The position numbers and the translations under genes were made by a program. Of a DNA stretch of 64,000 nucleotides, positions 1 through 9,121 are shown piece after piece. This stretch comes from Marinimicrococcus sp033875255. GTDB lineage: Bacteria; Pseudomonadota; Alphaproteobacteria; Geminicoccales; Geminicoccaceae. The first letter of the stretch is position 1. Every line of letters starts with the position of its first letter. The stretch covers positions 5,767 through 69,766 of the forward strand of contig JAWZSN010000027.1 of assembly GCA_033875255.1 (NCBI GenBank), written 5' to 3'. The notes under the pieces are model-generated. The model saw nothing but the letters and a program-made list of their open reading frames with translations, had not been told where the DNA came from and did not search any database.

Positions 1-757
1 CGCTGAACTTGCGCCAGGTGCGCTCCTTGATGCCGGCGCGCAGCTTCGCCTCGGGTACGGGAATGCTCTTGGCGCGCACCACGGCGAAGGCCTCGTCCAG
101 GATACGTTCCTGGAGGGTGGCGGTGGCCTCCAGCCGTGCTGCCTCGCCGAGTCGCAGCCCGGTGACGGCGCAAAGGGCGTTGACCGCGACGTTGGTGACG
201 AACTTGCCCCAGACCACGGTCATGATGTCCTCCGACACCACCGTCTCGTAGCCGGCCTTCTTGAAGAGCGCGCCCAGCGCCTCGACGCGCGGCGTGATCC
301 GGCCGTCGAGCTCGCCCATCGAGGTGACGTCGAGATGGGTCTGCTCGACCCGGCCCGGCCCCTCGCGGCGAAAGCTGCAGGTAGTGGACCCGCCGATCAC
401 CCGTTCCGCGCCGAGCGCCGCGCAGAGCGTCTCGATATTGCCGATGCCGTTCTGCAGGGTCAGGGCGATGCCGTCGGGCCGCAGCAGCCGGTGTACCGTC
501 TGCGCGGCCTCGCCGGTACTGTTGGCGTCGGTGGCGATCAACGCTGCATCGAAGCTGCCTCTGGCGTCCTCGGGCAGGAAGGCGGGCAGCCGCACGTGCA
601 GCGGCCGCGGCACGCCCGCGGCCTCCAGCCCATCCTTGTTGATGGCCGCCACGTGCTCGGCCCAGGCGTCGACCAGGGTGACCTCCGCGCCCGCCTTGCT
701 CAGGCGCGCCGCGAAGCTCCCGCCGAGCGCCCCGGCGCCAATGACACAGAGATTCAT
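1..757 (-). CDS. Ketopantoate reductase family protein (ApbA/PanE), 3' end outside window
   Basis: NAD(P)-dependent oxidoreductase of the 2-dehydropantoate 2-reductase family. The start ATG at 757 follows a GGGAGGAG ribosome binding site. The protein opens with the Rossmann motif MNLCVIGAGALGGSFAARL, and the family feature 'TLQNGIGN' lies near residue 100. About 252 residues are visible before the window edge cuts the C-terminal domain. A second, complete member of this family lies at 51705-52682. The family acts on various 2-oxo acid substrates, and the neighbours (a PhyH dioxygenase in the same direction) do not show which. A role in pantothenate synthesis is possible but not shown. Confidence 0.85.
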   Translation of the reverse strand, partial: MNLCVIGAGALGGSFAARLSKAGAEVTLVDAWAEHVAAINKDGLEAAGVPRPLHVRLPAFLPEDARGSFDAALIATDANSTGEAAQTVHRLLRPDGIALTLQNGIGNIETLCAALGAERVIGGSTTCSFRREGPGRVEQTHLDVTSMGELDGRITPRVEALGALFKKAGYETVVSEDIMTVVWGKFVTNVAVNALCAVTGLRLGEAARLEATATLQERILDEAFAVVRAKSIPVPEAKLRAGIKERTWRKFS

Positions 758-836
758 GATTCTCCTCCCCCAGACGCTGCGGCCGGCCACCGTGGATGGC
801 GGCCGGCCGCACTCTAGCGCGCGCGATGCCGCGCCG

Positions 837-1742
837 TCAGGTGGCAGCGGCTTTCAGCTCGGCCGGCTCCTTGGGGGCGCCGAAGAAGCTGCGCTTGAGA
901 CCCCGCTGGTTCTCGTAGATCGAGCCCTGGTGCGAAGCGGGCGGCAGCGGCAGACGCACCGGCACGTCGGCCAGGCGCGGCGTCACCGGCTCGTTCTGGC
1001 CGGTGAGGAGGAGGGCCTGCCACTCGTCCCAGGAAGGCTGTCCGCTGCCCACCAGCGGCCATGCGTCGGCCGCGCGGTACTGGAACAGCAGGAGCCGGCG
1101 CGCCTTGCTCGAGGTGTTGAGCGCCGAGCCGTGGATGGTCCTGGCATGGTGGATCGAGATGCTGCCGGCCGGCCCGGTGCAGGGCACCGCACTCTGGAAG
1201 TCGATGTCCGGCGTGGCGGGATCGATGGCGCCGCAGAAGACACCGTCGGCATGATGGTCGTAAACCGGCCCCTTGTGGCTGCCGGGGATGCACAGCAGCG
1301 GGCCGTTCTCGATCTCGCAGTCGTCCATCATCACACCGACGGCGGCGAGGTCGTCGTTGGTGTGCGGGTAGAAGGCCCAGTCCTGGTGCCATTCGACTGC
1401 AGCACCATAGCCCGCCGATTTGAGGTTCAGCTTGCTGGTGTCGAAGCGGACCGCCGGGCTCACGAGCTTCTTGAGGATCTCGAGGATCCGCGGGTGGCGC
1501 ATGATCCCGTCATAGACGGGGTGCTGGGCGTGCGGCGTCTTGATGCGCCGGACCCGCGGATCCTGCGCGCTGTGGGTCGGCTCGAGGTCGTAGACGGCAT
1601 CGTGCTCGCGCACCTTGCGCGCCCGCTCGACGAACTCGTCGGTGACCCGTCGCAACTCCGCGACCTCCTCTGCCGACAGCACGCTGTCGACCACGAGAAA
1701 GCCGTCCTCGCGATATTTCTCGACATCCCGGTCGCTGATCAT
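837..1742 (-). CDS. Phytanoyl-CoA dioxygenase (PhyH) family protein
   Basis: A 301-residue Fe(II)/2-oxoglutarate-dependent oxygenase. The metal triad is visible: H119 and D121 in 'EWHQDWAF', and a distal histidine in 'HHARTIHGS' near residue 204. The length is normal for bacterial PhyH proteins, which hydroxylate small molecules; the substrate cannot be read from the sequence. The start ATG at 1742 is preceded by GGGGAGG. The gene is divergent from the amidohydrolase at 1914, and the spacer between them holds a near-perfect dyad (1773-1788). It is followed on the same strand, 80 bp downstream, by the ketopantoate reductase family gene, so the two may form a small catabolic operon. Confidence 0.88.
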   Translation of the reverse strand: MISDRDVEKYREDGFLVVDSVLSAEEVAELRRVTDEFVERARKVREHDAVYDLEPTHSAQDPRVRRIKTPHAQHPVYDGIMRHPRILEILKKLVSPAVRFDTSKLNLKSAGYGAAVEWHQDWAFYPHTNDDLAAVGVMMDDCEIENGPLLCIPGSHKGPVYDHHADGVFCGAIDPATPDIDFQSAVPCTGPAGSISIHHARTIHGSALNTSSKARRLLLFQYRAADAWPLVGSGQPSWDEWQALLLTGQNEPVTPRLADVPVRLPLPPASHQGSIYENQRGLKRSFFGAPKEPAELKAAAT

Positions 1743-1772
1743 GATGCCTCCCCGGCGTGTGATCGTGCGTCG

Positions 1773-1788
1773 ATGGTTACGTTACCAT
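1773..1788. promoter_or_regulatory. 16-bp dyad, candidate LacI-family operator
   Basis: ATGGTTACGTTACCAT is symmetric about a central CG except for one T/T position. A C-G centre and this length are typical of LacI-family operators. It lies in the 171-bp spacer between the divergent PhyH and amidohydrolase genes, where one bound repressor could control both. No LacI-type regulator gene is present in the window. Confidence 0.45.
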
Positions 1789-1913
1789 AGCGAGTCGACG
1801 GGGCTCGGTGAAGTCCGTTTCTGCGCTTCACCCATGCGTTCGGCGCCTTGAGCGGGCCTCGCGCTTGAGCGAGCCTGCCGCCATCAAGAGAGCACAAGGG
1901 AAAGGGAGGCCCG

Positions 1914-2765
1914 ATGATCGTCGACTGCCACGTCAACATCTGGAACGAGGAGCATGTGCTGCCGCTGTTTCGCGAGCAGATGGCGCGCATCCGCCCCGGG
2001 GGCATGGGTCTGAAGGCCGATGCCGACACGCTGAACGAGGCGATGAGCGGGGTCGACCGGGCGATCGTGTTCGCTCTGCGTTACGGCGACTCGGCCGGTA
2101 TCGAGAGCGATGACGAGACCACGGCTGCCTGCGTGCGCAAATACCCGGACAAGTTCACGGGCTTTGCCTATGCCGACCCGCGGCGTGCCGATTGCATGGA
2201 GCTACTGCGCCACGCGGTCGAGACCTTGGGTCTGAAGGGGGTGAAGTTCGGCCCGATCTACAATGGCGTGGCCCTCGACGATCCGCGCATGACGCCCATC
2301 TACGAGTATTGCCAGAAGAACGACCTGCCGCTCACCATGCACATGGGCACCACCTTCGCCAACGCGCCGCTCGATCTGGGTCGGGCGATCCATGTGGACG
2401 CGGTGGCGCGGCGCTATCCGGACCTGAAGATGATCCTCGCCCACATGGGCCATCCCTGGCACGAGGAATGCATCGTCTGCATCCGCAAGCAGCCCAATGT
2501 CTATGCCGAGGTCTCGGCGATCTTCTACCGGCCCTGGCAGTTCTGGAACACGCTGGTCTGCGCCCAGGAATATCTGGTCACCGACAAGATCTTCTGGGGC
2601 ACTGACTTTCCTTTCTCGGGGGTCGAGGAGAGCATCGCCGGCCTGCGCAACGTCAACGCTGTGGTGGAGGGCACCGGCCTGCCGCGGGTGGCGGACGAGA
2701 CCATCGAGCGCATCCTGCACAGCAACCCGTTCGAGCGCTGGTGGCACCGCGGCTCGCCTCTTTGA
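1914..2765 (+). CDS. Amidohydrolase family protein (amidohydrolase-2 type, metal-dependent TIM barrel)
   Basis: A 283-residue member of the amidohydrolase-2 (COG2159) family. It starts 'MIVDCHVNIWNEEH', so the usual DxHxH metal motif is partly changed (DCHVN). Later family features are present: 'LTMHMGTTFA', 'ILAHMGHPW' and, near the C-terminus, 'FWGTDFPFSG' with the conserved aspartate. Family members hydrolyse or decarboxylate cyclic and aromatic acids. The start ATG at 1914 is preceded by GGGAAAGGGAGG. It is transcribed divergently from the PhyH gene. Substrate unknown. Confidence 0.85.
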   Translation: MIVDCHVNIWNEEHVLPLFREQMARIRPGGMGLKADADTLNEAMSGVDRAIVFALRYGDSAGIESDDETTAACVRKYPDKFTGFAYADPRRADCMELLRHAVETLGLKGVKFGPIYNGVALDDPRMTPIYEYCQKNDLPLTMHMGTTFANAPLDLGRAIHVDAVARRYPDLKMILAHMGHPWHEECIVCIRKQPNVYAEVSAIFYRPWQFWNTLVCAQEYLVTDKIFWGTDFPFSGVEESIAGLRNVNAVVEGTGLPRVADETIERILHSNPFERWWHRGSPL

Positions 2766-2817
2766 GGCCTTTCGCGGGCAGGCGGACCGGGGGGAGGGAG
2801 GTCGCGGGCCCCAGGGC

Positions 2818-3300
2818 TCAGCGGCGGCGCTGGAGGAGCTGGGCGGTGCCCAGCAGTGCCACCGACAGGACGATCAGCAGCGAGGAGACCGCGGCGATGG
2901 TCGGGTCCACCTGATCGCGCAGGCCGCTGAACATGCGGCGGGTGAGGGTCGATCGCGGGCCGCTCGAGATGAAGAGCGCGATCACGACCTCGTCCAGCGA
3001 GGTCATGAAAGCGAAGAGCCCGCCGGCGACGATCGAGTTTCTGAGCTGCGGCAGTGTCACCGTCATGAAGGCCCGAAGCCGGGTGGCGCCGAGCGAGCGC
3101 GCCACCCGCTCCTGGTTGAGGTCGAACTGCCGCAGCCCCGCCGTCACCGTCACCATCACGAAGGGGATGGCCGGGATGGAGTGGGCCAGCACGAGGCCGG
3201 GCAGGGTGTTGACCAGCCCGAGCTGGACATAGAGGCAGAAGATGCCCACGCCCAGGATGATCACCGGGATCAGCAGCGGGTTGGCCGGCCCGTAGTTCAT
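2818..3300 (-). pseudogene. 5'-truncated polyamine-type ABC transporter permease (PotC-like)
   Basis: Only the C-terminal 160 residues of a binding-protein-dependent transport permease remain. They begin inside a membrane segment (MNYGPANPLLIPVIILGVGI) and retain the EAA-loop region 'RVARSLGATRLRAF' and the typical end 'DEVVIALFISSG...DPTIAAVSSLL'. The first membrane segments are missing: upstream codons are open but show no resemblance to a permease. It sits beside a PuuB-like oxidase, a common partner of polyamine ABC transporters. This is probably the relic of a deleted transporter operon. Confidence 0.75.
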
Positions 3301-3484
3301 CAAGGGCGGCACGTTGGCCTGGAGGCCGGGCGCCACGATCCGCGGCGGTTGCCGGCGGGAGCAGCGCCTGCGCCGGTTCCTGCCAGCAGGCTGATGCGAA
3401 TTCTCATTGCTGCTCCCTGCTCTCGTTCTTGCTCGCCTGGACACTCCCGGTAGGGTGAGCGCGGTAGGGAGGCAACCCCGACAC

Positions 3485-4780
3485 ATGACGATCAGAAACG
3501 AGCTGGCACCGCTGGCGAACGGTCTCTGGACGGCGACGGCCCGTCCGGCCGAGGACTTTCTGCCGCTGGGTCTGGACGCAACCGCCGACGTCGCCATTGT
3601 CGGCGGCGGCTTTACCGGCCTCTCGGCCGCGTTGCACCTGGCCGAGCGCGGCGTGTCGGTGGTGCTGCTCGAGGCCGAGCAGCCGGGCTGGGGGGCTTCC
3701 GGACGCAATGGCGGCCAGGTGATTCCGGGCCTCAAGGAGGATCCCGAAGCGATCGAGCGGATCTACGGACCCGGTATGGGCCGGCGGGTGAACCGCCTGG
3801 CCGCCGCCGCTCCCGATCTCGTGTTCGACCTGATCGACAAACACGGTATCGCCTGCGACGCCGTGCGCGGCGGCTGGCTTCAGCCCGCCCATGACGCTGC
3901 CGGGCTGCGCACCCAACAGGCTCGCGTCGAGCAGCTCCAGGCTCGCGGCGCGCCGGTCGAGCTGCTCGATCGCGCCGCGACGGCGCAGCGGCTCGGCACC
4001 TCCTCCTATCTGGGCGGCATGCTCGACCCGCGCGGCGGGGCGGTGCACCCGTTCGACTATGCGACCGGCCTCGCCGCCGCCGCCGCGCGGGCGGGAGCGC
4101 GGCTCCATGGCAACTCGCCCGTCCGCTCCCTGGGGCGCAGCGGCTCTGGGTGGCGGCTGCGGACCGCCGGCGGCAGCGTCACGGCCGGCAAGGTCCTGCT
4201 GTGCACCAACGGCTACACCGACGCACTCCTGCCTGCCCTCGCGCGCAGCGTCATCGCGGTCCGCTCGGTGCAGGTGGCGACGGAGCCGCTGCCCCAGACC
4301 CTGCGCGCAGGCATGCTCGAGGGCGGCCTGGCGGCTTCCGACACGCGGCGCCTGCTCGTCTATTTCCGGCTCGATGCCCACGGTCGGCTGCTCATCGGCG
4401 GCCGGGGCGCGCAGGGCGAGAAGGCCATCGAGGCGGCCCAGGAGCGGCTGCGCCGTCGCGCCGTGCAGCTCTACCCGCAGGTGGCGGGGGCACGATGGGC
4501 CCATCACTGGGGCGGCTACGTGGCGTTGACCGAGGATCACCTGCCGCATCTGCACGAGCCGCAGCCGGGGCTCGTCACGGGCCTCGGCTACAATGGCCGC
4601 GGCGTCGCCATGGCGACCGCGATGGGCAGGGTGCTGGCCGAGCGGGCCGCAGGAGCCGAGCCGGCCGATCTCGACTTCCCGGTCACCGGTCTGCGCGAGG
4701 TCCCCTTCCACGCGCTGCGCCGGCCGATCGTCGGTACCATCGCCGCCTGGTACGCGGTGCGCGACCGGCTAAGCTTCTAG
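3485..4780 (+). CDS. FAD-dependent amine oxidoreductase, gamma-glutamylputrescine oxidase-like
   Basis: A 431-residue DAO-family flavoprotein. The N-terminal dinucleotide-binding motif 'VAIVGGGFTGLSAALHLAER' lies around residues 36-55 and is followed by 'GWGASGRNGGQVIPGLK', typical of the PuuB/OrdL group. The C-terminal FAD contact 'GLGYNGRGVAMATAMG' is present. It oxidises an amine substrate with release of hydrogen peroxide; the exact amine is not identifiable. The start at 3485 has GGGAGG upstream, although the frame is open from 3407. The truncated polyamine-type permease on the opposite strand supports a polyamine link. Confidence 0.85.
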   Translation: MTIRNELAPLANGLWTATARPAEDFLPLGLDATADVAIVGGGFTGLSAALHLAERGVSVVLLEAEQPGWGASGRNGGQVIPGLKEDPEAIERIYGPGMGRRVNRLAAAAPDLVFDLIDKHGIACDAVRGGWLQPAHDAAGLRTQQARVEQLQARGAPVELLDRAATAQRLGTSSYLGGMLDPRGGAVHPFDYATGLAAAAARAGARLHGNSPVRSLGRSGSGWRLRTAGGSVTAGKVLLCTNGYTDALLPALARSVIAVRSVQVATEPLPQTLRAGMLEGGLAASDTRRLLVYFRLDAHGRLLIGGRGAQGEKAIEAAQERLRRRAVQLYPQVAGARWAHHWGGYVALTEDHLPHLHEPQPGLVTGLGYNGRGVAMATAMGRVLAERAAGAEPADLDFPVTGLREVPFHALRRPIVGTIAAWYAVRDRLSF

Positions 4781-4789
4781 GCGTCCGGC

Positions 4790-5800
4790 TCAGTGCCGGC
4801 GCGGCATGTGCAGCATCAGCTCGCGGTCGGTGGAGGCTACCTCCACGAGCCGCTCCTCGCCGTCGCCGACGACCGTGAGCGGCACCGTGACGCCCGCCGG
4901 CCCGAGCGCCCAAAGCTGCCGGTAGAAATCGGCCAGATCCTCGGTCGGCTCCTCGCCCAGCGCCGCGATCACGTCGCCCTCCTCGAGGCCGGCTTTCTCG
5001 GCAGGCCCGCCGGGGGCGACGCCGATCACCGTCAGCAGGCCGCGCTGCTCGACCAGATGGAGCCCCAGCCACGGGCGGGCAGGGCGGTCGACGCGGCCCG
5101 AGCGGCTGAGCTCGCCCAGGATCGGCTGGAGCACGTCGATCGGCACCACCATGTTGCCGGTCACCGCCTTTTCGGCCGTCATCTCGGCCTGGATCAGCAG
5201 CGAGCCGATGCCGACCAGCCGACCGTCCGGACCGATGCAGGCGGCACCGCCCCAGTGGGGATGCGCCGGCACCGTGAAGAGCGCCTCCTCAAGCAGATAT
5301 TCCCAGTAGCCGGCAAACTCCCGCTTCGCCACCAGTGAGGTCTGCAGCGCCGAGGCCCGGCCGCCGGCGGCAACCATCAGCAGGTCGCTGCCGGGCTCCA
5401 GCGGTCCGCTCGAGCCGAGCTCCAGCGGCTGCACGCCCAGATCATCGAACAGCCGCAGCAGGCCGAAGCCGGTCGCGAAGTCATAGGCCAGCACATGCGC
5501 CGGGACGACCGTGCCCCGCCGCGAGGTCAGCCAGACCTGCTCGGCCTCGTTGATGAGGTAGCCGACGGTGAGCGCAAGCTCGCCCTTGCCGATGATCACG
5601 GCGCTGCCGTGCCGCTCGGTGCCGAGGTTGGAGGCGGTGAAGGCTTCGGCGGGGACGACGGCGCGCAGCTGGACCACGGCATCGAGAACCGGGTCGAGGG
5701 CAAAGGCCAGCGCCGCCGGATCGGGCTGGGCAGTCGCCGGTATCGTCCATTCCTCGCTGCTCACGACAGGCATGTCTCCAAGATTGCGGTCTTCAGGCAT
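4790..5800 (-). CDS. HtrA/S1C-like protein with PDZ domain, catalytic triad absent
   Basis: A 336-residue protein with the layout of a DegP/HtrA protease: a chymotrypsin-like domain (about residues 45-235) and a C-terminal PDZ domain (about 250-330, with 'GLLTVIGVAPGGPAEKAGL' and 'GDVIAAL'). All three catalytic positions appear replaced. The His region reads 'LTVGYLINEA' instead of LTNxHV, the Asp region 'DFATGFGLLRL' instead of DxxTDLAVL, and the Ser region 'PHWGGAACIG' instead of GNSGGAL. No signal peptide is evident from the ATG at 5800. It is probably a non-proteolytic scaffold or peptide-binding protein. It is divergent from the methyltransferase gene. Confidence 0.75.
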   Translation of the reverse strand: MPEDRNLGDMPVVSSEEWTIPATAQPDPAALAFALDPVLDAVVQLRAVVPAEAFTASNLGTERHGSAVIIGKGELALTVGYLINEAEQVWLTSRRGTVVPAHVLAYDFATGFGLLRLFDDLGVQPLELGSSGPLEPGSDLLMVAAGGRASALQTSLVAKREFAGYWEYLLEEALFTVPAHPHWGGAACIGPDGRLVGIGSLLIQAEMTAEKAVTGNMVVPIDVLQPILGELSRSGRVDRPARPWLGLHLVEQRGLLTVIGVAPGGPAEKAGLEEGDVIAALGEEPTEDLADFYRQLWALGPAGVTVPLTVVGDGEERLVEVASTDRELMLHMPRRH

Positions 5801-6041
5801 AGATCGCCCGTGCGGGCGCGAGGTCAACAGGAGGCGCGGCTGCAGTCCTTGCGGGAGACAGGCGGGCATGGCAAGCCGTGTTCTCATGGGATTGAACGGG
5901 TCGTATCCGTTCCGATCTCTCTTCGTACTCCTTTGTCTGGGGATAATTTGCCCCATTCGTGACATAGACGTCGCCACGAGCACGCGATGGGAACGGCTTC
6001 GCCTGCTCTGGGGTACGGCATTGCCCGTGTGGAGCGTTCGG

Positions 6042-6611
6042 ATGAACGAGGATCGGGGCCGCTGGGACAAACGCTGGGGCGAGCGCGGTCCGCAGGAAGC
6101 GATGCCTGAGCCGTGGCTCGCCGCCAAGGCCGGCCAGCTGCCGCAGGGCGCCGTGCTCGACGTGGCTTGCGGGCAGGGGCGCCACGCCCTCTGGCTCGCG
6201 GCACGCGGCTGGCGGGTGACCGCCCTCGACGTCTCGCCGGTGGCGCTTGCGACGCTGCGCGAGCGCGCTGCGGCACGCGGGCTGGACGTGGCGACCGTCG
6301 CCCGCGACCTCGACGATCCGGCAGCTCTCGATGATCTCGGGCCGTTCGCTGGAATCGTCGTGACCCGCTACAAGCCGGATGCGGCGCAGTGGCGGAGGCT
6401 GGCATCACGGCTGGCGCCGGGGGGTGTCTTGCTGCTGCTCTCCTTCGGCAAGGAAAAGGCCCGTAGCGGCTTCAACCCGCGCTTCTGCCTCGACGAGGCG
6501 CAGCTGCGGGAGACGCTCGGCGGCATGCTCGAATGCGTGGCCTACGAGCGTCTGGGGCCGGAGCAGGATTATCTCGAAGGCTCGCTGTGGCGGCGACCGG
6601 AGGCCCGGTAG
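6042..6611 (+). CDS. Class I SAM-dependent methyltransferase
   Basis: A 189-residue methyltransferase of the small TehB-like group. SAM motif I is 'VLDVACGQGRHALWLAARG' near residue 33, with 'VTALDVSPVAL' as motif II. The open frame extends upstream to 5568, but the family starts with a short 'RWDxRW' leader, which matches the ATG at 6042 (MNEDRGRWDKRW). The substrate is not deducible. It precedes gnd by about 60 bp on the same strand. Confidence 0.8.
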   Translation: MNEDRGRWDKRWGERGPQEAMPEPWLAAKAGQLPQGAVLDVACGQGRHALWLAARGWRVTALDVSPVALATLRERAAARGLDVATVARDLDDPAALDDLGPFAGIVVTRYKPDAAQWRRLASRLAPGGVLLLLSFGKEKARSGFNPRFCLDEAQLRETLGGMLECVAYERLGPEQDYLEGSLWRRPEAR

Positions 6612-6673
6612 CCGCAGCCGGCGCATCCGCCTATAGAGGGCGTCGGAGCGCATGTGCGGAGGGTGAGGGGACA

Positions 6674-8077
6674 ATGGCGGCCACGGCCGACATCGGCATC
6701 GTCGGACTGGGCGTGATGGGGCGCAACCTCGCGCTCAACATGCGCGATCGGGGCTTTGCGGTCTGCGGCCTCGACCGCAGCGAGGCGGCGCGCGAGCGTG
6801 CCGCCGCCGCGGACATCCGGGTGGTCGACAACCTGCCCGAGCTCATCACCCGCCTCAGGCGCCCGCGGCGTGTGCTGCTGATGCTGCCGGCCGGCAACGC
6901 CATCGACGAGCAGCTGGCCGACCTGCTGCCGTGGCTCGACGAGGGCGACGCGGTGATCGAGGGCGGCAACAGCCACTATCGCGACACCATGCGGCGCGCG
7001 CCGATGCTCGAGCGCCGCGGCTTCGGCTATCTGGGCCTGGGCGTCTCGGGCGGCGAGGAGGGGGCGCGGCACGGGCCGGCGCTCATGGCCGGCGGCAGCG
7101 AGGCCGCCTGGACCGCCGTGGCGCCGGTGCTGGAGGCGATCGCCGCCAGGGTGGAGGGCGAGCCCTGCGCCGCGCGGGTCGGCGCCGACGGTGCCGGGCA
7201 CTTTGTGAAGACCGTGCACAACGGCATCGAATATGCCGTGATGCAGCTCATCGCCGAGACCTGGAGCCTGATGGCGGCGGCCGGCCTGGCGCACGAGGAG
7301 GCTGCCGACAGGTTCGCCGCCTGGGCGAAGGGACCGCTCGGCTCCTATCTGGTCGAGATCACTGCGCAGATCCTCCGCCGGCGCGATCCGGAGACCGGCG
7401 GACCGGCCATCGAGGTCATTCGCGATCGGGCGGAGCAGAAAGGCACGGGTGCCTGGGCCAGCGTCGCCGCCCTCGAGCTCGGCGTGCCCGCCCCTACCAT
7501 CATCGAGGCGGCCCAGGCGCGCAGCCTCTCGGCGATGTGGGAGCTGCGCGAGCAGCTCGCTGCCGCTCGTCCGCTGGCGGGGGCCGCGGCGACGACAAGT
7601 AGCCCCGAGCGGCTCGGGGAGGCGCTGATGGCAGCCACGGTAGCGGCCTATGCGCAGGGCTTCGCGTTGATCCGCGCAGCCGGCGAGGCGCATCGCTGGG
7701 ACGTCGATCTCGCCACGGTGGCACGGCTCTGGCGTGGCGGCTGCATCATCCGCGCTCGGCTCCTGGGTCCCATAGCGGAAGCCTGCCTGCGATCGCCCGG
7801 TGCGCCCTCGCTGCTGGCTGATCCGGCCTTCGGCGCGCTTGCCTGGGAACGGCTCGACGCCCTCCGCGAGGCAGCACTCGCGGGGCAGGCCTCGGGTCTG
7901 CCGGTGCCGGCCCTGGCCTCGGCGCTGGCGTTCCTGGACGGCAGCCGCACCGCGCGCTCGGCGCTGAGCCTGGTCCAGGCACAGCGCGACTTCTTTGGCG
8001 CGCACGGGCTCGAGCGGACCGACCGGCCCGGGCGCTTCCATTTCGACTGGACCGGCAACGGGGAAGGCGCGCCGTGA
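6674..8077 (+). CDS. gnd: 6-phosphogluconate dehydrogenase, decarboxylating
   Basis: Catalyses NADP-dependent oxidative decarboxylation of 6-phosphogluconate to ribulose 5-phosphate in the cytoplasm. The protein has 467 residues, the length of the long bacterial form. Visible motifs are the Rossmann 'GIVGLGVMGRNLALNM', the signature 'IEGGNSHYRDT', 'LGVSGGEEGARHGPALMAGG', and the catalytic 'HFVKTVHNGIEY' (K179, H182, N183, E186). The C-terminal tail 'RFHFDWTGNG' corresponds to the usual FHTxWTG end. The start ATG is at 6674; upstream codons are open but lack similarity. It overlaps gntK by 4 bp, forming a gluconate-to-pentose phosphate module. Confidence 0.95.
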   Translation: MAATADIGIVGLGVMGRNLALNMRDRGFAVCGLDRSEAARERAAAADIRVVDNLPELITRLRRPRRVLLMLPAGNAIDEQLADLLPWLDEGDAVIEGGNSHYRDTMRRAPMLERRGFGYLGLGVSGGEEGARHGPALMAGGSEAAWTAVAPVLEAIAARVEGEPCAARVGADGAGHFVKTVHNGIEYAVMQLIAETWSLMAAAGLAHEEAADRFAAWAKGPLGSYLVEITAQILRRRDPETGGPAIEVIRDRAEQKGTGAWASVAALELGVPAPTIIEAAQARSLSAMWELREQLAAARPLAGAAATTSSPERLGEALMAATVAAYAQGFALIRAAGEAHRWDVDLATVARLWRGGCIIRARLLGPIAEACLRSPGAPSLLADPAFGALAWERLDALREAALAGQASGLPVPALASALAFLDGSRTARSALSLVQAQRDFFGAHGLERTDRPGRFHFDWTGNGEGAP

Positions 8078-8586
8078 TCGTCGTGGTGATGGGTGTGACC
8101 AGCGTCGGCAAGACCACGGTCGGGCTGCTCCTGGCCGAGGCGCTGGAGGCGCACTATGCGGAGGGGGATTCCTATCATCCGCCCGCCAATGTCGAGAAGA
8201 TGCGGCAGGGCGGCGCGCTCGACGACGCCGACCGCGCGCCATGGCTGGAGGCCATCGCCGCCGACATGCGCCGCTGGCAGGCCGAAGGCAGGAGTGCGGT
8301 CGTCACCTGCTCGGCGCTCAAGCGCAGCTACCGCGACGTGCTGCGCGGCGCCGGGCCCGGCGTGCGCTTCGCCTGGCTCACCGGCGACCCGGCGGTAATC
8401 CGCGGGCGCATGGAGGGCAGGCAGGGCCACTACATGCCCGTGACGTTGCTGCCCTCGCAGCTCGCAACCCTCGAAAGCCCCACTGACGAGCCCGACGTGG
8501 TGGCCGTGGACGTCGCCGGCACCCCGGGGGAGGTGGCGCAAGCCGTGCTGCGGGCGCTGGCTGTCTCGCGGGACGCCGCTTCCTAG
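8074..8586 (+). CDS. gntK: Gluconokinase, GntK type
   Basis: Phosphorylates D-gluconate to 6-phosphogluconate, the substrate of the enzyme encoded just upstream. The protein has 170 residues, the normal GntK size. It carries the P-loop 'MGVTSVGKTTVG', then 'EGDSYHPPANVEKM', typical of the substrate-binding part, and 'VVTCSALKRSYRD', the GntK signature. The start is GTG at 8074, overlapping the gnd stop as GTGA, so the two are translationally coupled. A TRAP operon follows after a 535-bp gap and is likely a separate unit. Confidence 0.94.
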   Translation: MIVVVMGVTSVGKTTVGLLLAEALEAHYAEGDSYHPPANVEKMRQGGALDDADRAPWLEAIAADMRRWQAEGRSAVVTCSALKRSYRDVLRGAGPGVRFAWLTGDPAVIRGRMEGRQGHYMPVTLLPSQLATLESPTDEPDVVAVDVAGTPGEVAQAVLRALAVSRDAAS

Positions 8587-9121
8587 CGCGGGTCCCGGTC
8601 TGCTGGACAGCCTGCCCTAGACCGAACGCCCCGAGCTCGCCGGCGGCAGAGCCGTGCGAGTTGCTTCGCGCGGCCAGTCCTTCTCGCGGGGTTGGCGGCG
8701 GGCCTGGCGAACGCGCGATCGCGCTCACGACACGGATCCTGCGCCCGCCCACACACAGCGTTGCCCGCCTGCTGGGGCGTGCCGGAAGAGCGCGCGCCGG
8801 GGAGCATGTCGTTGACGGGTCCGGGCCGGGCGGATAAGCCGGTGGGCAAGAACGTTTAATTGTCGGGGGTTCGACGTTTTTTCCCGCCGTGAGCGGCTCG
8901 GGCGACCGTGTGTCGGCCTCGACTTCCGGCAAACCGCCCCTTGCGCCTGGCGCGGCCGACCGGTGCCACGGCCGGTGAGGCTCGGGCCCCGGTGGGCGGC
9001 GATCTGAACGCCCCGACTGCGCGATAGTGCCTGGTGCTCTGCAGGGGCTGCCCCCTGGCCGGCGGGCGGTCTGCCGTCGACCGATGCACCGACGAGAAGA
9101 TCCACAAGGGAGGGAACGAAG
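8587..9121. other. Intergenic region, no gene recognised
   Basis: 535 bp between gntK and the TRAP operon. No reading frame here resembles a protein. It ends with a GGGAGG ribosome binding site for the TRAP binding protein, and the promoter of that operon is presumably within it. A short run 'CGACGTTTTTTC' near 8870 follows a weak stem and might terminate gntK transcription. Confidence 0.5.
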
